Positions 16,050 to 24,950 of a stretch of 64,000 nucleotides of DNA are shown in pieces (positions within the stretch are counted from its first letter, which is position 1; the number at the start of each line of letters is the position of its first letter). The notes under the pieces were generated by a model. That model did not search any database and was not told the DNA's origin. It saw only the letters and a program-made list of their open reading frames with translations. Origin of the DNA: Sphingomonas echinoides (GTDB lineage Bacteria > Pseudomonadota > Alphaproteobacteria > Sphingomonadales > Sphingomonadaceae); assembly GCF_029623395.1 (NCBI RefSeq), contig NZ_JAPYKK010000008.1, positions 62,001 to 126,000 of the forward strand, in the 5' to 3' direction. Made by a program: the position numbers and the translations under genes.

Positions 16050-18185
16050 ATGGACGCTGCACCCTCCCCGCCCGCTGCCGCGCCCCCGGCGCAACCGGTA
16101 CAAACCGCACAGCCCAAACGCTGGTGGCGGATCGTTCGAAACGTCGTGATCGGCTTGGTCGTTGCGCTGTTTCTGGTGTGGCTGGTGCTCTACATCACCA
16201 AGGGCCGGTTCCTAAAGAGTCCATTCGAGCGAATCGTGTCGTCCGCGACGCATCGCCAAGTGAAGGTGGCCAACGACTTCCAGCTTTATTTCGACCCGAT
16301 CACGATTCATTTCCGTGCCGAGGGAATGACGATCTCCAATCCATCCTATGCCTCCAGACCGGATCTGTTCGCGGCGAAGCAGATCGACGCACGAATCGCA
16401 CCGCTGTCGATGCTGTTCGGAAAGCGCCATTTCTACACGCTCGACCTGACCGATGGCGCGGTCGATCTCGAATGGAACGCGCCGCATACCAGCAACAGCT
16501 GGACGTTCAGCGACAAGAAGGGTGGCAAGCCGCTCGATTTCCCGCGAATCGACGTTGCGACGGTGGCAGGCACGACGCTGCGCTATCTCGACCCGCGGAT
16601 GCGGCTGCGGACCGATCTCGCCTTCCAGACGATCACCTCGACCGACGCACGAATCGGCAAATCAGTGCGTTTCACGGGCGATGGAAAGGTACGGGACACA
16701 CCGTTCACGCTGAAAGGCGCGTTACTATCCCCCGACGCAACCGTCGCCCGCGGCAAGAACAAGCTTGAAGTTGCTGCCGATGCCGCCAACAATCATATTA
16801 CCGTTGCCGGGACGTTGCCGAGCATCGCCGATATCGAGAACGTCCCGCTGTCGGTTACATCGCGCGGGCGTAATCTTGCTGAATTGCTAGATATCATTGG
16901 TGTCGCCATTCCGCGCACTCGTACTTATGCGGTCAAGGCAACTTTGATCAAGACCGACACGACCTACGCCTTCACGCGCCTGTCTGGTCGGTTCGGCGAC
17001 AGCGATCTTGCCGGCAAGTTCACCGTGCGAAATATCGAGCCGCGACTGCACGTCGCCGCAGAGCTGACCACACGCAAACTTGACATCATCGATGCAGCCC
17101 CGTTCATTGGCTACAACCCCGATATCATCGCGACCAAGGGCGCGGTCGCCGCGGCGGCAAGCACCGGCGCCGCGCCGGCGCGATTGCTGCCGGACGCTGA
17201 AATCCCGGTCGAGACGCTCAAGAACTTCAACGCCGACGTACGCTACCGGGTCGGCGTGGTGCGTTCGAAGAACGTTCCGGTCTCCAACATCGACCTGACG
17301 CTGTCGCTAAAAGACAGCCTGCTAAAACTGTCCCCGCTGACGTTCGTCATGGCGCGCGGCGATGTCGCATCGGACATCACGATCGACGCGCGCCGTCGTC
17401 CTGCCCATGATACCTACGACATTCGCCTCGCCCCTACCCCAATGGCTCGCCTCCTTGCCGGCTATGGCGTCGCCGAAGCGGGCACCAACGGTGTCATCAA
17501 GGGGCGGATCCTTCTCGAGGGAGACGGAGATTCGTTGCATGATTCGTTGGCGACGTCGCATGGTCGGATCGCGTTCGTTATGCCGGGTGGCTCGTTCTGG
17601 ACGCGCAACGTTCAATTGTCGGAACTCGACATTGGTACGTTCGCGCAGAAGCTGTTCCAGGGAAAGCTCAAGGAACCGGTGAAGATCAACTGCGGACTGA
17701 TCGGCTTTACCGTTCGCAACGGCGTCGCTGCTGCGGACCCTATTTTGATCGACACAGAGAAGAATGTGATTGTCGGTCGCGGCGGGTTTAGCTTCAAGTC
17801 AGAAGCACTCGATCTGGCGGTGCGCGCGGACGGCAAGCGCTTCAGCTTCCTGTCGGCGCAGTCACCGATCGGTTTGAACGGCAGCTTCGCCAAGCCGGGC
17901 TATAGCGTGATCAGCCCGCAATTGATTGGACGCGCGGGCGCCGCGCTCGGCTTGAGTGTCGTTGGTACGCCGGTCGCCGGGCTGCTGGCGTTCGTCGACA
18001 TCGGCGACGCCAAGGCGGCGCAATGCGGACCGGTTTTGGCTGCGGCCCCCGCTACCGCACAGCGTACGACGAAGGGGGAACGTCGCGACGACGTCGGGCA
18101 TGGCACCACCGCCAAGGCCGAAGACGGAAAGAAGACCGCGGGGGAACGATCCGGGCAGCGCAAGAAGTTCCTCGGGATCTTCTAG
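16050..18185 (+). CDS. AsmA family envelope protein
   Basis: 711 residues. A proline/alanine-rich cytoplasmic start is followed by one transmembrane helix (VVIGLVVALFLVWLVLYITK, about residues 37-56) and a long periplasmic region. Family features are DLFAAKQIDARIAPLSML, FPRIDVATVAGTTLRYLDP and the C-terminal block ANGRIAFVMPGGSFWTRN-like stretch with DIGTFAQKLF. AsmA-type proteins form long repeating-beta grooves linked to lipid transfer or outer-membrane assembly. ATG at 16050 is chosen; an upstream in-frame extension would run antisense through rpmI. The tail is charged (GERSGQRKKFLGIF). Confidence 0.85.
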   Translation: MDAAPSPPAAAPPAQPVQTAQPKRWWRIVRNVVIGLVVALFLVWLVLYITKGRFLKSPFERIVSSATHRQVKVANDFQLYFDPITIHFRAEGMTISNPSYASRPDLFAAKQIDARIAPLSMLFGKRHFYTLDLTDGAVDLEWNAPHTSNSWTFSDKKGGKPLDFPRIDVATVAGTTLRYLDPRMRLRTDLAFQTITSTDARIGKSVRFTGDGKVRDTPFTLKGALLSPDATVARGKNKLEVAADAANNHITVAGTLPSIADIENVPLSVTSRGRNLAELLDIIGVAIPRTRTYAVKATLIKTDTTYAFTRLSGRFGDSDLAGKFTVRNIEPRLHVAAELTTRKLDIIDAAPFIGYNPDIIATKGAVAAAASTGAAPARLLPDAEIPVETLKNFNADVRYRVGVVRSKNVPVSNIDLTLSLKDSLLKLSPLTFVMARGDVASDITIDARRRPAHDTYDIRLAPTPMARLLAGYGVAEAGTNGVIKGRILLEGDGDSLHDSLATSHGRIAFVMPGGSFWTRNVQLSELDIGTFAQKLFQGKLKEPVKINCGLIGFTVRNGVAAADPILIDTEKNVIVGRGGFSFKSEALDLAVRADGKRFSFLSAQSPIGLNGSFAKPGYSVISPQLIGRAGAALGLSVVGTPVAGLLAFVDIGDAKAAQCGPVLAAAPATAQRTTKGERRDDVGHGTTAKAEDGKKTAGERSGQRKKFLGIF

Positions 18186-18309
18186 GTGCAACGACCGCCG
18201 TCCTGCAGCGATCAGGCGCGCAACGGGATCCCTCCGTTAGCTGCTGCCATGAAATGCAGCGTACAAGAGCAAAACCCTGGTTGCATTGCTTTCGGCAGGG
18301 AGGTCTGCG

Positions 18310-18330
18310 ATGAAAAATAATGCCTTTTGA
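18310..18330 (+). other. Hexapeptide reading frame overlapping the GT32 start
   Basis: ATG at 18310 with a strong AGGGAGG site 7-8 bp upstream encodes MKNNAF and stops at 18330, overlapping the next gene's ATG (18320) in another frame. The best ribosome-binding site in the region therefore serves the short frame. Translational coupling of the downstream gene is possible; a chance arrangement is equally possible. Confidence 0.3.
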
Positions 18331-19210
18331 AACCTTGCCGATCGTCGGTGCCCGCCACGCAGCACATCGCCGCCAGCGGGTGGACTATTGGTCTGAGCGC
18401 TTGCCGGTAACACCTATGGGAACCGCAATCCCCAAGGTCGTCCACCAAACGTATCCCACCCGGGATCTGCCCGAAGTTCTTCGGAACGGGCTAAATCGCT
18501 GGATGGCGGAAAACCCCAGCTGGGCGTTTCGCCTCTATTCCTCCGACGAGCGCGAAGCGTTCATAAGGGACGCTTATGGCGACGAGATCTTGCAAACGTA
18601 TCGCAAGATACGACCGGAATATGGTGCTGCGCGTGCGGACTTGTTTCGGTACCTTTTGATCTACCGGCTTGGCGGGGTCTATCTCGATATCAAGAGCCGT
18701 TTTACGGTCCCGATCGACGACGTGATCCGTGGCGACGAGGGCTTCATCGTATCGCAATGGCGCAATGATCAAGGCAGCGAACATGCCGGGATCGGGCTTT
18801 TACCGGAGCTCGCGGATATCCCGGGCGGCGAATTTCAGCAGTGGCACGTGATCGCCTGCCCCGGTCATCCTTTCCTCCGTGCCGTCATCATTGCGGTATT
18901 GGCCAATATCGACAGTTATAGCCCATGGTTTACCAATGTCGGCCGCATTGGCGTGCTGCGGTTGACCGGACCGATTGTCTATACCCGCGCGATTGCACCC
19001 TTGCTCGAAGACTATCCCCATGTTCGGATCGTCGGGGAAGGCCACATTGCGATGCAGTATAGCGCCTATGAGCGCGCGCAGATTTTCACGACGAAACACT
19101 ATTCGCAACTGACGGTTCCGGTCGTCCGTACCGGAACAGCGGGAGAACTGTCCGGCTGGCTATTCCGTCGCGCACTGGGTTTGAAGGCTCTTCTCAAACG
19201 CGGGGGATAA
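18320..19210 (+). CDS. GT32-type glycosyltransferase (OCH1/capsular-synthesis-like)
   Basis: About 296 residues. Matches glycosyltransferases with the DXD sugar-binding region: IPKVVHQTYPTRDLPE, then EYGAARADLFRYLLIYRLGGVYLDIKSRF. In this subgroup the DxD is written YLDIK, so the second acid of the classical motif is absent or elsewhere. Soluble, no signal peptide. The likely role is transfer of a sugar onto surface polysaccharide or glycolipid; substrates are unknown. The true start could be 18416 (MGTAIPKVVHQ), since residues 1-32 are not part of the fold. Stands alone, converging on hisN. Confidence 0.78.
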   Translation: MPFETLPIVGARHAAHRRQRVDYWSERLPVTPMGTAIPKVVHQTYPTRDLPEVLRNGLNRWMAENPSWAFRLYSSDEREAFIRDAYGDEILQTYRKIRPEYGAARADLFRYLLIYRLGGVYLDIKSRFTVPIDDVIRGDEGFIVSQWRNDQGSEHAGIGLLPELADIPGGEFQQWHVIACPGHPFLRAVIIAVLANIDSYSPWFTNVGRIGVLRLTGPIVYTRAIAPLLEDYPHVRIVGEGHIAMQYSAYERAQIFTTKHYSQLTVPVVRTGTAGELSGWLFRRALGLKALLKRGG

Positions 19211-19229
19211 GCTTAGTCCACGCCAGCCT

Positions 19230-20015
19230 TCAATGCCCACCACGGCAGGCCAGCGCTTCAAGGATATCCTCGATCCGTGCAGGATCTCCGGCCGCGACGA
19301 CTTCGCCGACGCTGTCGGCGGTCAGCGGGTCCCCCGCCCAGTCGCACATCCGCCCGCCGGCACCCTCGACGATCGGCACCAGGGCCGCGAAATCGTGCAG
19401 CTTGAGTTCGGCCTCGACCACGACGTCGAGCCAACCGCTCGCGACACAACCGTAATTGTAGCAATCCCCGCCCAGTACCGTGCTGCGCACCGCCGCATCG
19501 AGATGCTCGAAGGCATGCAGCTGCTCATCCTTGAACAGCGCGGGCGAGGTCGTTGCGAGCAGCGCCTGGCTTAGCTCGGGACAGCGGCGCGTGACGGCTG
19601 GCTTGCCGTTGAACAGCGTCGGCTTGCCCGTCGTGCCGACCCAGCGCTCCCCGATGATCGGCTGATCGATCACGCCGAGCATCGGCCACCCCTCGACCAC
19701 CAGCGCAATCAACGTCCCGAAGATCGGTCGCCCGGAGATGAACGCGCGCGTGCCGTCGATCGGATCGAGCACCCAGGCGCGGCCTGACGTCCCTTCGCGC
19801 ACGCCATATTCCTCGCCGATGACCGCGTCGTCGGGGAACGCACGCTCGATCAGCGTGCGCATCGCCGCTTCGGCTGCGCGATCGGCGAGCGTGACGGGCG
19901 ACGCGTCGCCTTTCATCTCAAGCCCTTGTTCTGTCCGCCAATACGGACGGATGGCGGCCCCTGCGGCGTCGGCGAGCGCGGCGGCAAGGGAAAGATCGGA
20001 TTCGGTAATTCGCAT
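19230..20015 (-). CDS. hisN: Histidinol-phosphatase, inositol-monophosphatase family
   Basis: 261 residues. Metal-dependent phosphatase motifs: DASPVTLADRAAE, IGEEYG, DPIDGTRAFISGRP (metal-binding Asp/Ile/Asp) and LGGDCYNYG with a late LKLHDFAALVPIVEGAGG. The FISGRPIFGTLIAL region and GGDCYNYG fit the HisN branch, which dephosphorylates histidinol phosphate, rather than inositol monophosphatase. ATG at 20015 starts the conserved MRITESDLSLAAALADAAG; a longer frame would run antisense into the phospholipase gene. Confidence 0.87.
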   Translation of the reverse strand: MRITESDLSLAAALADAAGAAIRPYWRTEQGLEMKGDASPVTLADRAAEAAMRTLIERAFPDDAVIGEEYGVREGTSGRAWVLDPIDGTRAFISGRPIFGTLIALVVEGWPMLGVIDQPIIGERWVGTTGKPTLFNGKPAVTRRCPELSQALLATTSPALFKDEQLHAFEHLDAAVRSTVLGGDCYNYGCVASGWLDVVVEAELKLHDFAALVPIVEGAGGRMCDWAGDPLTADSVGEVVAAGDPARIEDILEALACRGGH

Positions 20016-20111
20016 TCGCCCTGCGTAATCCGGCTGGCGCGAAATCGCCAGTCCGTGCAAGTCGCGAACGCCATGCGAACGGTGCCATCGGGGTGAACGG
20101 GGTCGGGAATC

Positions 20112-21227
20112 ATGAAAGTTTTCAAACGATTTGCGGCGTCGGCGTGCCTCGTTCCCATCGCCCTCGCAGCAACACCGGCAACCGCCCAATTGCGCCCGCT
20201 GATCGACCCACCCGCTTCGGCGGAGGAAGCGCGCGCGGGGATCGATGTTTTCGTGATCAACGAAACACAGGCGGTGCAACCTGCCGTGGGTCCGAGCGAA
20301 ATCGAAACCGTTGCCAAGGACGGAACGCATCTGCGGTTCGTCGCGGCTGCCGATAGCGCTGCGACGGTCGCGCCCGGTGGTTTTGCACGGCTTCGGTATC
20401 ATCTGGCGGCATCCGACCCGGTTGTTGCGGTTGCGGGCAATTCCCCCACCGCGCAATCTGCCGAGCAGAAACCCCCGATCGTCGTGGCCTCGAGTGCCAC
20501 CGGGGCAAAGGGCGAAACGGTGATCGCGACCTCGCGCGGTGGAACGGGCGGGTTTCTCGACCGCCTTCGCCCCTATGCACCAACCTATGCCGTGATGGGC
20601 GCCGGCAGCTCGGGCTCGAAAGTCACCGCCAGCTTCGATTTCCGGCTAATCGGGCGTGAGGATGGAGCGCGACTCGACTTTGCCTACACCCATACCTTCT
20701 TCCTTGCGACCGACCGGCCATCCGCTCCGCTCACCGCGCAAGGGTTCTCGCCCGAAGTGTTCATCGACGTGCCGATCCAGCGAACGCTGACGATCGGGGG
20801 CGGGTATCGCCATGATTCGAATGGCGGCGGCGTGACCAACTCGATCGACGTCAACCGGTTCTATTTGCGCGCGAATAAATCGATTCCGATCGGGAACGGC
20901 TGGGCGATCGGGATCACGCCGATGGTCTGGGGCTATTTTGGTGACCAGGGACTCGCCCCAGATCTGGACCGGTATTACGGCTACAGCTCGCTCGGCCTGT
21001 CGATCGGTCAGCGTGATGGCTTGAAAGTCGTTCTCACCGGACGTGGCAATCCGGGGACGGGCAAGGGCAGCACGGAGTCCTTCGTCTCCTATCCGCTTGC
21101 CCGGATCAGCCAGACCTTGCCGCATGTCTATCTTTTCGGGGAATTTTTCACGGGTTACGGTGAGACGCTGGTTGCGTACAATCGTATCGTCAACCACGCC
21201 CGCTTCGGGATCGCCATCACACGCTGA
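20112..21227 (+). CDS. pldA: Outer-membrane phospholipase A (OMPLA)
   Basis: 371 residues with a cleavable signal peptide (ending ATPATA-Q). The C-terminal 210 residues are the OMPLA barrel: GYRHDSNGGG then NSIDVNRFYLRA. His234, Ser236 and Asn248 have exactly the spacing of the E. coli catalytic triad His142, Ser144 and Asn156, and Ser244 corresponds to the calcium ligand Ser152. The end YLFGEFFTGYGETLVAYN matches the last strands. It hydrolyses acyl chains of phospholipids misplaced in the outer leaflet. Residues about 27-150 form an unusually long N-terminal periplasmic extension. Confidence 0.9.
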   Translation: MKVFKRFAASACLVPIALAATPATAQLRPLIDPPASAEEARAGIDVFVINETQAVQPAVGPSEIETVAKDGTHLRFVAAADSAATVAPGGFARLRYHLAASDPVVAVAGNSPTAQSAEQKPPIVVASSATGAKGETVIATSRGGTGGFLDRLRPYAPTYAVMGAGSSGSKVTASFDFRLIGREDGARLDFAYTHTFFLATDRPSAPLTAQGFSPEVFIDVPIQRTLTIGGGYRHDSNGGGVTNSIDVNRFYLRANKSIPIGNGWAIGITPMVWGYFGDQGLAPDLDRYYGYSSLGLSIGQRDGLKVVLTGRGNPGTGKGSTESFVSYPLARISQTLPHVYLFGEFFTGYGETLVAYNRIVNHARFGIAITR

Positions 21228-21288
21228 CGGCGGAGCGACGGGAACCGGAGCGGTTTTCGGTCACGCTAAATTAGCAGTTTGCGGATAG

Positions 21289-21326
21289 GCCTTCCGTCGG
21301 GGAAGGCATCGTACCTGTACGATGCC
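21289..21326 (+). promoter_or_regulatory. Two overlapping hairpins upstream of the diguanylate cyclase gene
   Basis: GCCTTCC-GTCGG-GGAAGGC (21289-21307) shares its last three bases with a perfect palindrome GGCATCGTAC-CT-GTACGATGCC arrangement (21305-21326). The two stems cannot both be complete. They could end pldA transcription or act as an alternative-structure leader for the gene starting at 21353; no U-run follows. Confidence 0.4.
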
Positions 21327-21352
21327 GCGGGTTTAAGGGACGCTCGGGAACG

Positions 21353-22372
21353 ATGGCTACGGCAAGGGAAGCACGACTGGAAACGGTCGAGTACCGGGCC
21401 GATCAGGTGTTCGGGCGAATTGGGAAATTCCTGACCGAGCATCGTCTTAGTCCGGACCCGCTGCATTATGCCTTTGCCTACCGCGTCATCAGTCAGCCCG
21501 ATGGGGTCCTGGCGAAATCGGTTGCGGCCCTGACGGAGGGCGGCATCCGGCTTACCGCACGGGACATTGAAAAACTCGGCGGCCAGATCACGAATGGACA
21601 AGCATCGACGATACCGGAGGTTTGTGATCCGGTCGCGGGGCTGGTCGCCCAGACTCAGATGCAGGTCGAGGGTTTCACCGACATGATGCACGCGATCCGT
21701 GCGGAAACGCAAGGATTCGGACGCGATCTCGCGGCAAGCGCGGACGCGATGCGTACGGTCGATAGCACGGTCGATATGGTGCAACTGACTGAAGTCATGC
21801 TCGATCGCGTACAGTCCGCAGAAGCACGGCTGGCGGCCGCGACGCACGAAGCGGAGGAATTGCGGCTGAAGCTGGAGGAGGCGCAGAGCAATGCGCGGAG
21901 CGACCCACTCACCAACCTGCCCAACCGGCGCGCCTTCGAGGAATGCTTCGTCCAGCACAGCAGCGGGGGAGAAACCCTCTGTCTGGCGGTATGCGACGTG
22001 GATCGCTTCAAGCGCGTCAACGACCGCTTTGGCCATTCGGTCGGGGACCGAGTTCTCAAGGCGATCGCCGAGACGTTGCTCAAGAATTGTGCCGGCCACA
22101 TGGTCGCGCGCTACGGCGGTGAAGAATTTACCGTGCTGTTCGTGGGGATTACCCTGGAAGAGGCCTATGCCACGCTCGAACGCGCCCGCGCGACGGTTGC
22201 GGAAAAGCGATACCGGCTGCGGGAATCCGACGAGCCGCTCGGTGCGGTGACCTTCTCGGCCGGGGTAACACAGGCACATCCCGACGAATTTCTGGGGTCC
22301 GCGTTCGGACGCGCGGACAAACTGCTGTACGCGGCTAAGGACGCCGGGCGGAACCAGATCCGACGCGTTTAG
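21353..22372 (+). CDS. Diguanylate cyclase (GGDEF domain)
   Basis: 339 residues, soluble. The N-terminal half is an uncharacterised helical region ending in a coiled coil (residues about 150-180). The GGDEF domain follows: DPLTNLPNRRAFEE, DVDRFKRVNDRFGHSVGDRVL and the active-site signature RYGGEEF, so it should make cyclic di-GMP from GTP. The inhibitory RxxD I-site five residues before GGEEF is absent (CAGH there), so product feedback of the usual kind is unlikely. Plausible effector in this window: the PilZ protein at 50773-51384. Confidence 0.92.
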   Translation: MATAREARLETVEYRADQVFGRIGKFLTEHRLSPDPLHYAFAYRVISQPDGVLAKSVAALTEGGIRLTARDIEKLGGQITNGQASTIPEVCDPVAGLVAQTQMQVEGFTDMMHAIRAETQGFGRDLAASADAMRTVDSTVDMVQLTEVMLDRVQSAEARLAAATHEAEELRLKLEEAQSNARSDPLTNLPNRRAFEECFVQHSSGGETLCLAVCDVDRFKRVNDRFGHSVGDRVLKAIAETLLKNCAGHMVARYGGEEFTVLFVGITLEEAYATLERARATVAEKRYRLRESDEPLGAVTFSAGVTQAHPDEFLGSAFGRADKLLYAAKDAGRNQIRRV

Positions 22373-22468
22373 GGATCTGTGCCAACTCTTGGTGCAATGC
22401 ACTGCGTCACTGCCCGCTCAATGAAACGATGCAAAACTTTTCTGTTGTTCCTCAATAGTGTACCAAAC

Positions 22469-22484
22469 TGGCACGCTCCCTGCA
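22469..22484 (+). promoter_or_regulatory. Candidate sigma-54 (RpoN) promoter
   Basis: TGGCACGCTCCCTGCA keeps the invariant GG-N10-GC of -24/-12 promoters and matches the consensus TGGCACG-N4-TTGCA at all but one fixed position. It lies about 60 bp before the 36-residue protein gene, a normal leader length. Activator sites further upstream were not identified. Confidence 0.65.
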
Positions 22485-22543
22485 GAGCATCTCCCGTCGG
22501 CAATCGGATGGTCCGGGACGCCGATCCACAGGGAGATCCTATC

Positions 22544-22654
22544 ATGACCACTCGTTTCGAAGCCGTTCAGCGCGTTGCCTTCTCGCTTGTTGCCGCTCTG
22601 ATCCTGACGACCGTACTTGCTTCGACGGCGGTCTCGTTCGTTCCGGTCGCATGA
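22544..22654 (+). CDS. Small single-span membrane protein, 36 residues
   Basis: Encodes a basic/polar start (MTTRFEAVQR) and one hydrophobic helix of about 22 residues ending in SFVPVA. GGGAGA lies 7-8 bp upstream of the ATG. A hairpin CGGGGAC-GCC-GTCCCCG follows at 22664-22680, and a sigma-54-like promoter precedes it. I recognise no named family, though small proteins of this style occur in sphingomonads. Likely inner-membrane; role unknown. Confidence 0.7.
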   Translation: MTTRFEAVQRVAFSLVAALILTTVLASTAVSFVPVA

Positions 22655-22744
22655 CCGGGCGGACGGGGACGCCGTCCCCGAATACCCGTCATGCCGGCTG
22701 ACACCTTACTCGATCCGCGCTAGCCTCATCGCAGAGGTGGCATC

Positions 22745-24196
22745 ATGGTCCGAGCGCGCATACCCGTTACCTTTCTGACACTTGCGGCGCTGCTGTCCGC
22801 ATGCGGCGGCGGGGGCGGAGGATCGACCGGAGCGACGACCGTTACCGCGACCCCGACGCCATCACCCACGCCCGCAACCGCGAGCTGTTCTTTGCGCGAT
22901 CGGCAGGACTGGGCGGCGGCGCAGTTGCGCGAATGGTATCTGTTTCCGGAGACGCTGCTCGCGACGATCAGCCCGACCGCGTATGCGACGGTACCCGATT
23001 ATATCGACGCGCTGACCGCCACTGCGCGGGCCCAGCGCAAGGACCGCTTCTTCACCTATCTCACGTCAATCGCGTCCGAAAATTCCTATTACGCGTCGGG
23101 AGCGAGTGCGGGTTTCGGGTTCCGACTGTCGTCCGACGCCGATGCCCGAAGGGTGTTCGTCGCGGAAAGCTTTGAGGGGACCGCGGCCGCCGCGGCAGGG
23201 ATCGACCGGGGCACGGAAATCCTCGCGATCGGCACGAATACCAGTGACTTACGAACGGTCGATACGATCATCGCGGCGCAAGGGGCGGCAGGCGTTACCG
23301 AGGCGCTCGGGCCCAGTACGACCGGGACCACGCGCGTCCTGCGGATTACCGACGCGACCGGCACGCGAACCATATCGGTCACCAAGACCGACTATGCGCT
23401 GACCCCGGTATCGAGCCGCTATGGTGCTCAAATCCTGACAGATTCTGGCGAGCAAGTCGGGTATATCAATCTGCGCAGCTTCATCTCGACCGCCGATCCG
23501 GCACTTCGCGCGGCCTTCGAGCGGTTCAAGGCGGCGGGCGTGACCCGCGTCATCATCGACGTGCGCTACAATGGCGGGGGGCTGGTTTCGATCGCGGAGG
23601 TGTTGGCGAACCTGCTCGGCGGCGCGCGTGCGTCAACGGATGTCATTGATTATACGACGTTTCGCCCCGAGAAATCGTCCAACAACGAAACCGCCTTTTA
23701 CGTCAAACAGCCGCAGTCGATCAGCCCGACGCGGATCGCCTTTATCGGGACGCAGGGCACCGCCTCCGCCAGCGAGCTTGTGATTGCCCAGGCGGTTCCC
23801 TATTTCCATACCAATGCGGCGCTGATCGGGACCAATACGTTCGGAAAGCCGGTCGGGCAGATCGCGCTGGACCGTCCAGAATGCGACGATCGGCTGCGGG
23901 TCATTGCCTTTTCACTGCAGAATGCTGCCCGTCAGGGTGCGTATTACGACGGTTTGACATCCATTATGGAAGCAAGTTGTCGTGCTGGCGACGATTTGAC
24001 GCATCAAATGGGCGACCCGCAGGAATCGTCGACGCGCGCGGCGCTCGACTATCTGGCGGGGCGGACGTGCACGCCCATTTCGGGGACTGCGGGGTCGCAG
24101 GGGGCGCTGTCGCTGCGGACATCCGCACGCTCGCTCGAGCTGCTGACGCCCGAGCGCCCCGACACGACGCAACGCGAAGTGCCGGGGTCGTTCTGA
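22745..24196 (+). CDS. S41 family (carboxy-terminal-processing type) protease lipoprotein
   Basis: 483 residues. The lipoprotein signal ends LLSAC (Cys20), then a Gly/Thr/Pro linker. An N-terminal helical domain is followed by a PDZ-like region (AGFGFRLSSDADARRVFVAESFEGTAAAAAGIDRGTEILAIG) and the S41 catalytic core: VIIDVRYNGGGLVSIAEVLANLL, GTQGTASASELVIAQ with the nucleophilic Ser, and GTNTFGKPVGQ with the general-base Lys. Periplasmic serine protease, substrate unknown. GAGGTGG precedes the ATG; it appears monocistronic. Confidence 0.9.
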   Translation: MVRARIPVTFLTLAALLSACGGGGGGSTGATTVTATPTPSPTPATASCSLRDRQDWAAAQLREWYLFPETLLATISPTAYATVPDYIDALTATARAQRKDRFFTYLTSIASENSYYASGASAGFGFRLSSDADARRVFVAESFEGTAAAAAGIDRGTEILAIGTNTSDLRTVDTIIAAQGAAGVTEALGPSTTGTTRVLRITDATGTRTISVTKTDYALTPVSSRYGAQILTDSGEQVGYINLRSFISTADPALRAAFERFKAAGVTRVIIDVRYNGGGLVSIAEVLANLLGGARASTDVIDYTTFRPEKSSNNETAFYVKQPQSISPTRIAFIGTQGTASASELVIAQAVPYFHTNAALIGTNTFGKPVGQIALDRPECDDRLRVIAFSLQNAARQGAYYDGLTSIMEASCRAGDDLTHQMGDPQESSTRAALDYLAGRTCTPISGTAGSQGALSLRTSARSLELLTPERPDTTQREVPGSF

Positions 24197-24206
24197 AGCC
24201 GGTCGC

Positions 24207-24719
24207 TCAGGCGGCGGCTTCGGCCTTCGGGTTGGTCTTGCTGGTCGCCATCGCGGTCAGCTTGTCGTCGGTCGCATATTCCTCGTCGAGCGTTTCCTGG
24301 AGGATCGCTGCGATCTGGTCGCGGCCGAGCTGCTTGGACCAGGCGATCAACGTGCCGTAGCGCGTGATCTCATAATGCTCGACCGCTTGGGCCGAAGCGA
24401 TCAGCGCCGCGTCCAGCACGGCCTTGTCGGCGATTTCGCTCGCGACTTCGTTGGCTTCCTTGATGATGCCTTCGATTGCCGGACACGTTGCGCCCTTGGG
24501 CTGTTCGCCGAGCAAGTCGAAGACTTGCTCGAGGCGACGGATCTGGCCTTCGGTTTCGAGCAGATGCGTCTGGAAGCCGGCCTTGAGCGCGCTGTCGGTC
24601 GCCTTGTCGATCATCTTGGGCAGCGCCTTGGTGATCTGGTTCTCGGCATAATAGACGTCCTGCAGCTGATGCAGGAACAGGTCTTCGAAGGTCACGATAT
24701 CCTTGGTGAACAAGCCCAT
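24207..24719 (-). CDS. YciE/DUF892 ferritin-like protein
   Basis: 170 residues matching DUF892 (YciE-like), a four-helix ferritin-like fold: TFEDLFLHQLQDVYYAENQITKALPKMIDKA, ETEGQIRRLEQVFDLLG, ASAQAVEHYEITRYGTLIAWS, LDEEYATDDKL. Conserved Glu/His positions could bind a di-iron centre. The family is associated with general stress response in proteobacteria; biochemical function unproven. Converges on the S41 protease gene with a 10-bp gap. The upstream 231 bp (24720-24950) contains no gene I can support. Confidence 0.9.
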   Translation of the reverse strand: MGLFTKDIVTFEDLFLHQLQDVYYAENQITKALPKMIDKATDSALKAGFQTHLLETEGQIRRLEQVFDLLGEQPKGATCPAIEGIIKEANEVASEIADKAVLDAALIASAQAVEHYEITRYGTLIAWSKQLGRDQIAAILQETLDEEYATDDKLTAMATSKTNPKAEAAA

Positions 24720-24950
24720 GTCGTCGATCCTCGAATATGATGTGGGGGGGTGGGGTAGCCGGACGCGAGGGGTGGCACGTCCGGCGTGTCATCTAAACGG
24801 TCGGGTCTCGTGGTGGTTGCGTCGCGCGTGATAAATAGCAGCGGTGCCGGACGTGCGGTGGCCGCACCGCGGCGAAACGAATTGATGCCGCGGAATCGGG
24901 CGTTCGGCGCTAGGAAGGCGGCGGGGCGTTCCGCTCCGAAAGGATGCCCG

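Noticed and set aside
18320..19210. Loss of the DxD motif (YLDIK) as evidence that the GT32-type protein is inactive
   Set aside because: Related OCH1-like proteins commonly read YLDIK at this site, so it is not a sign of decay.
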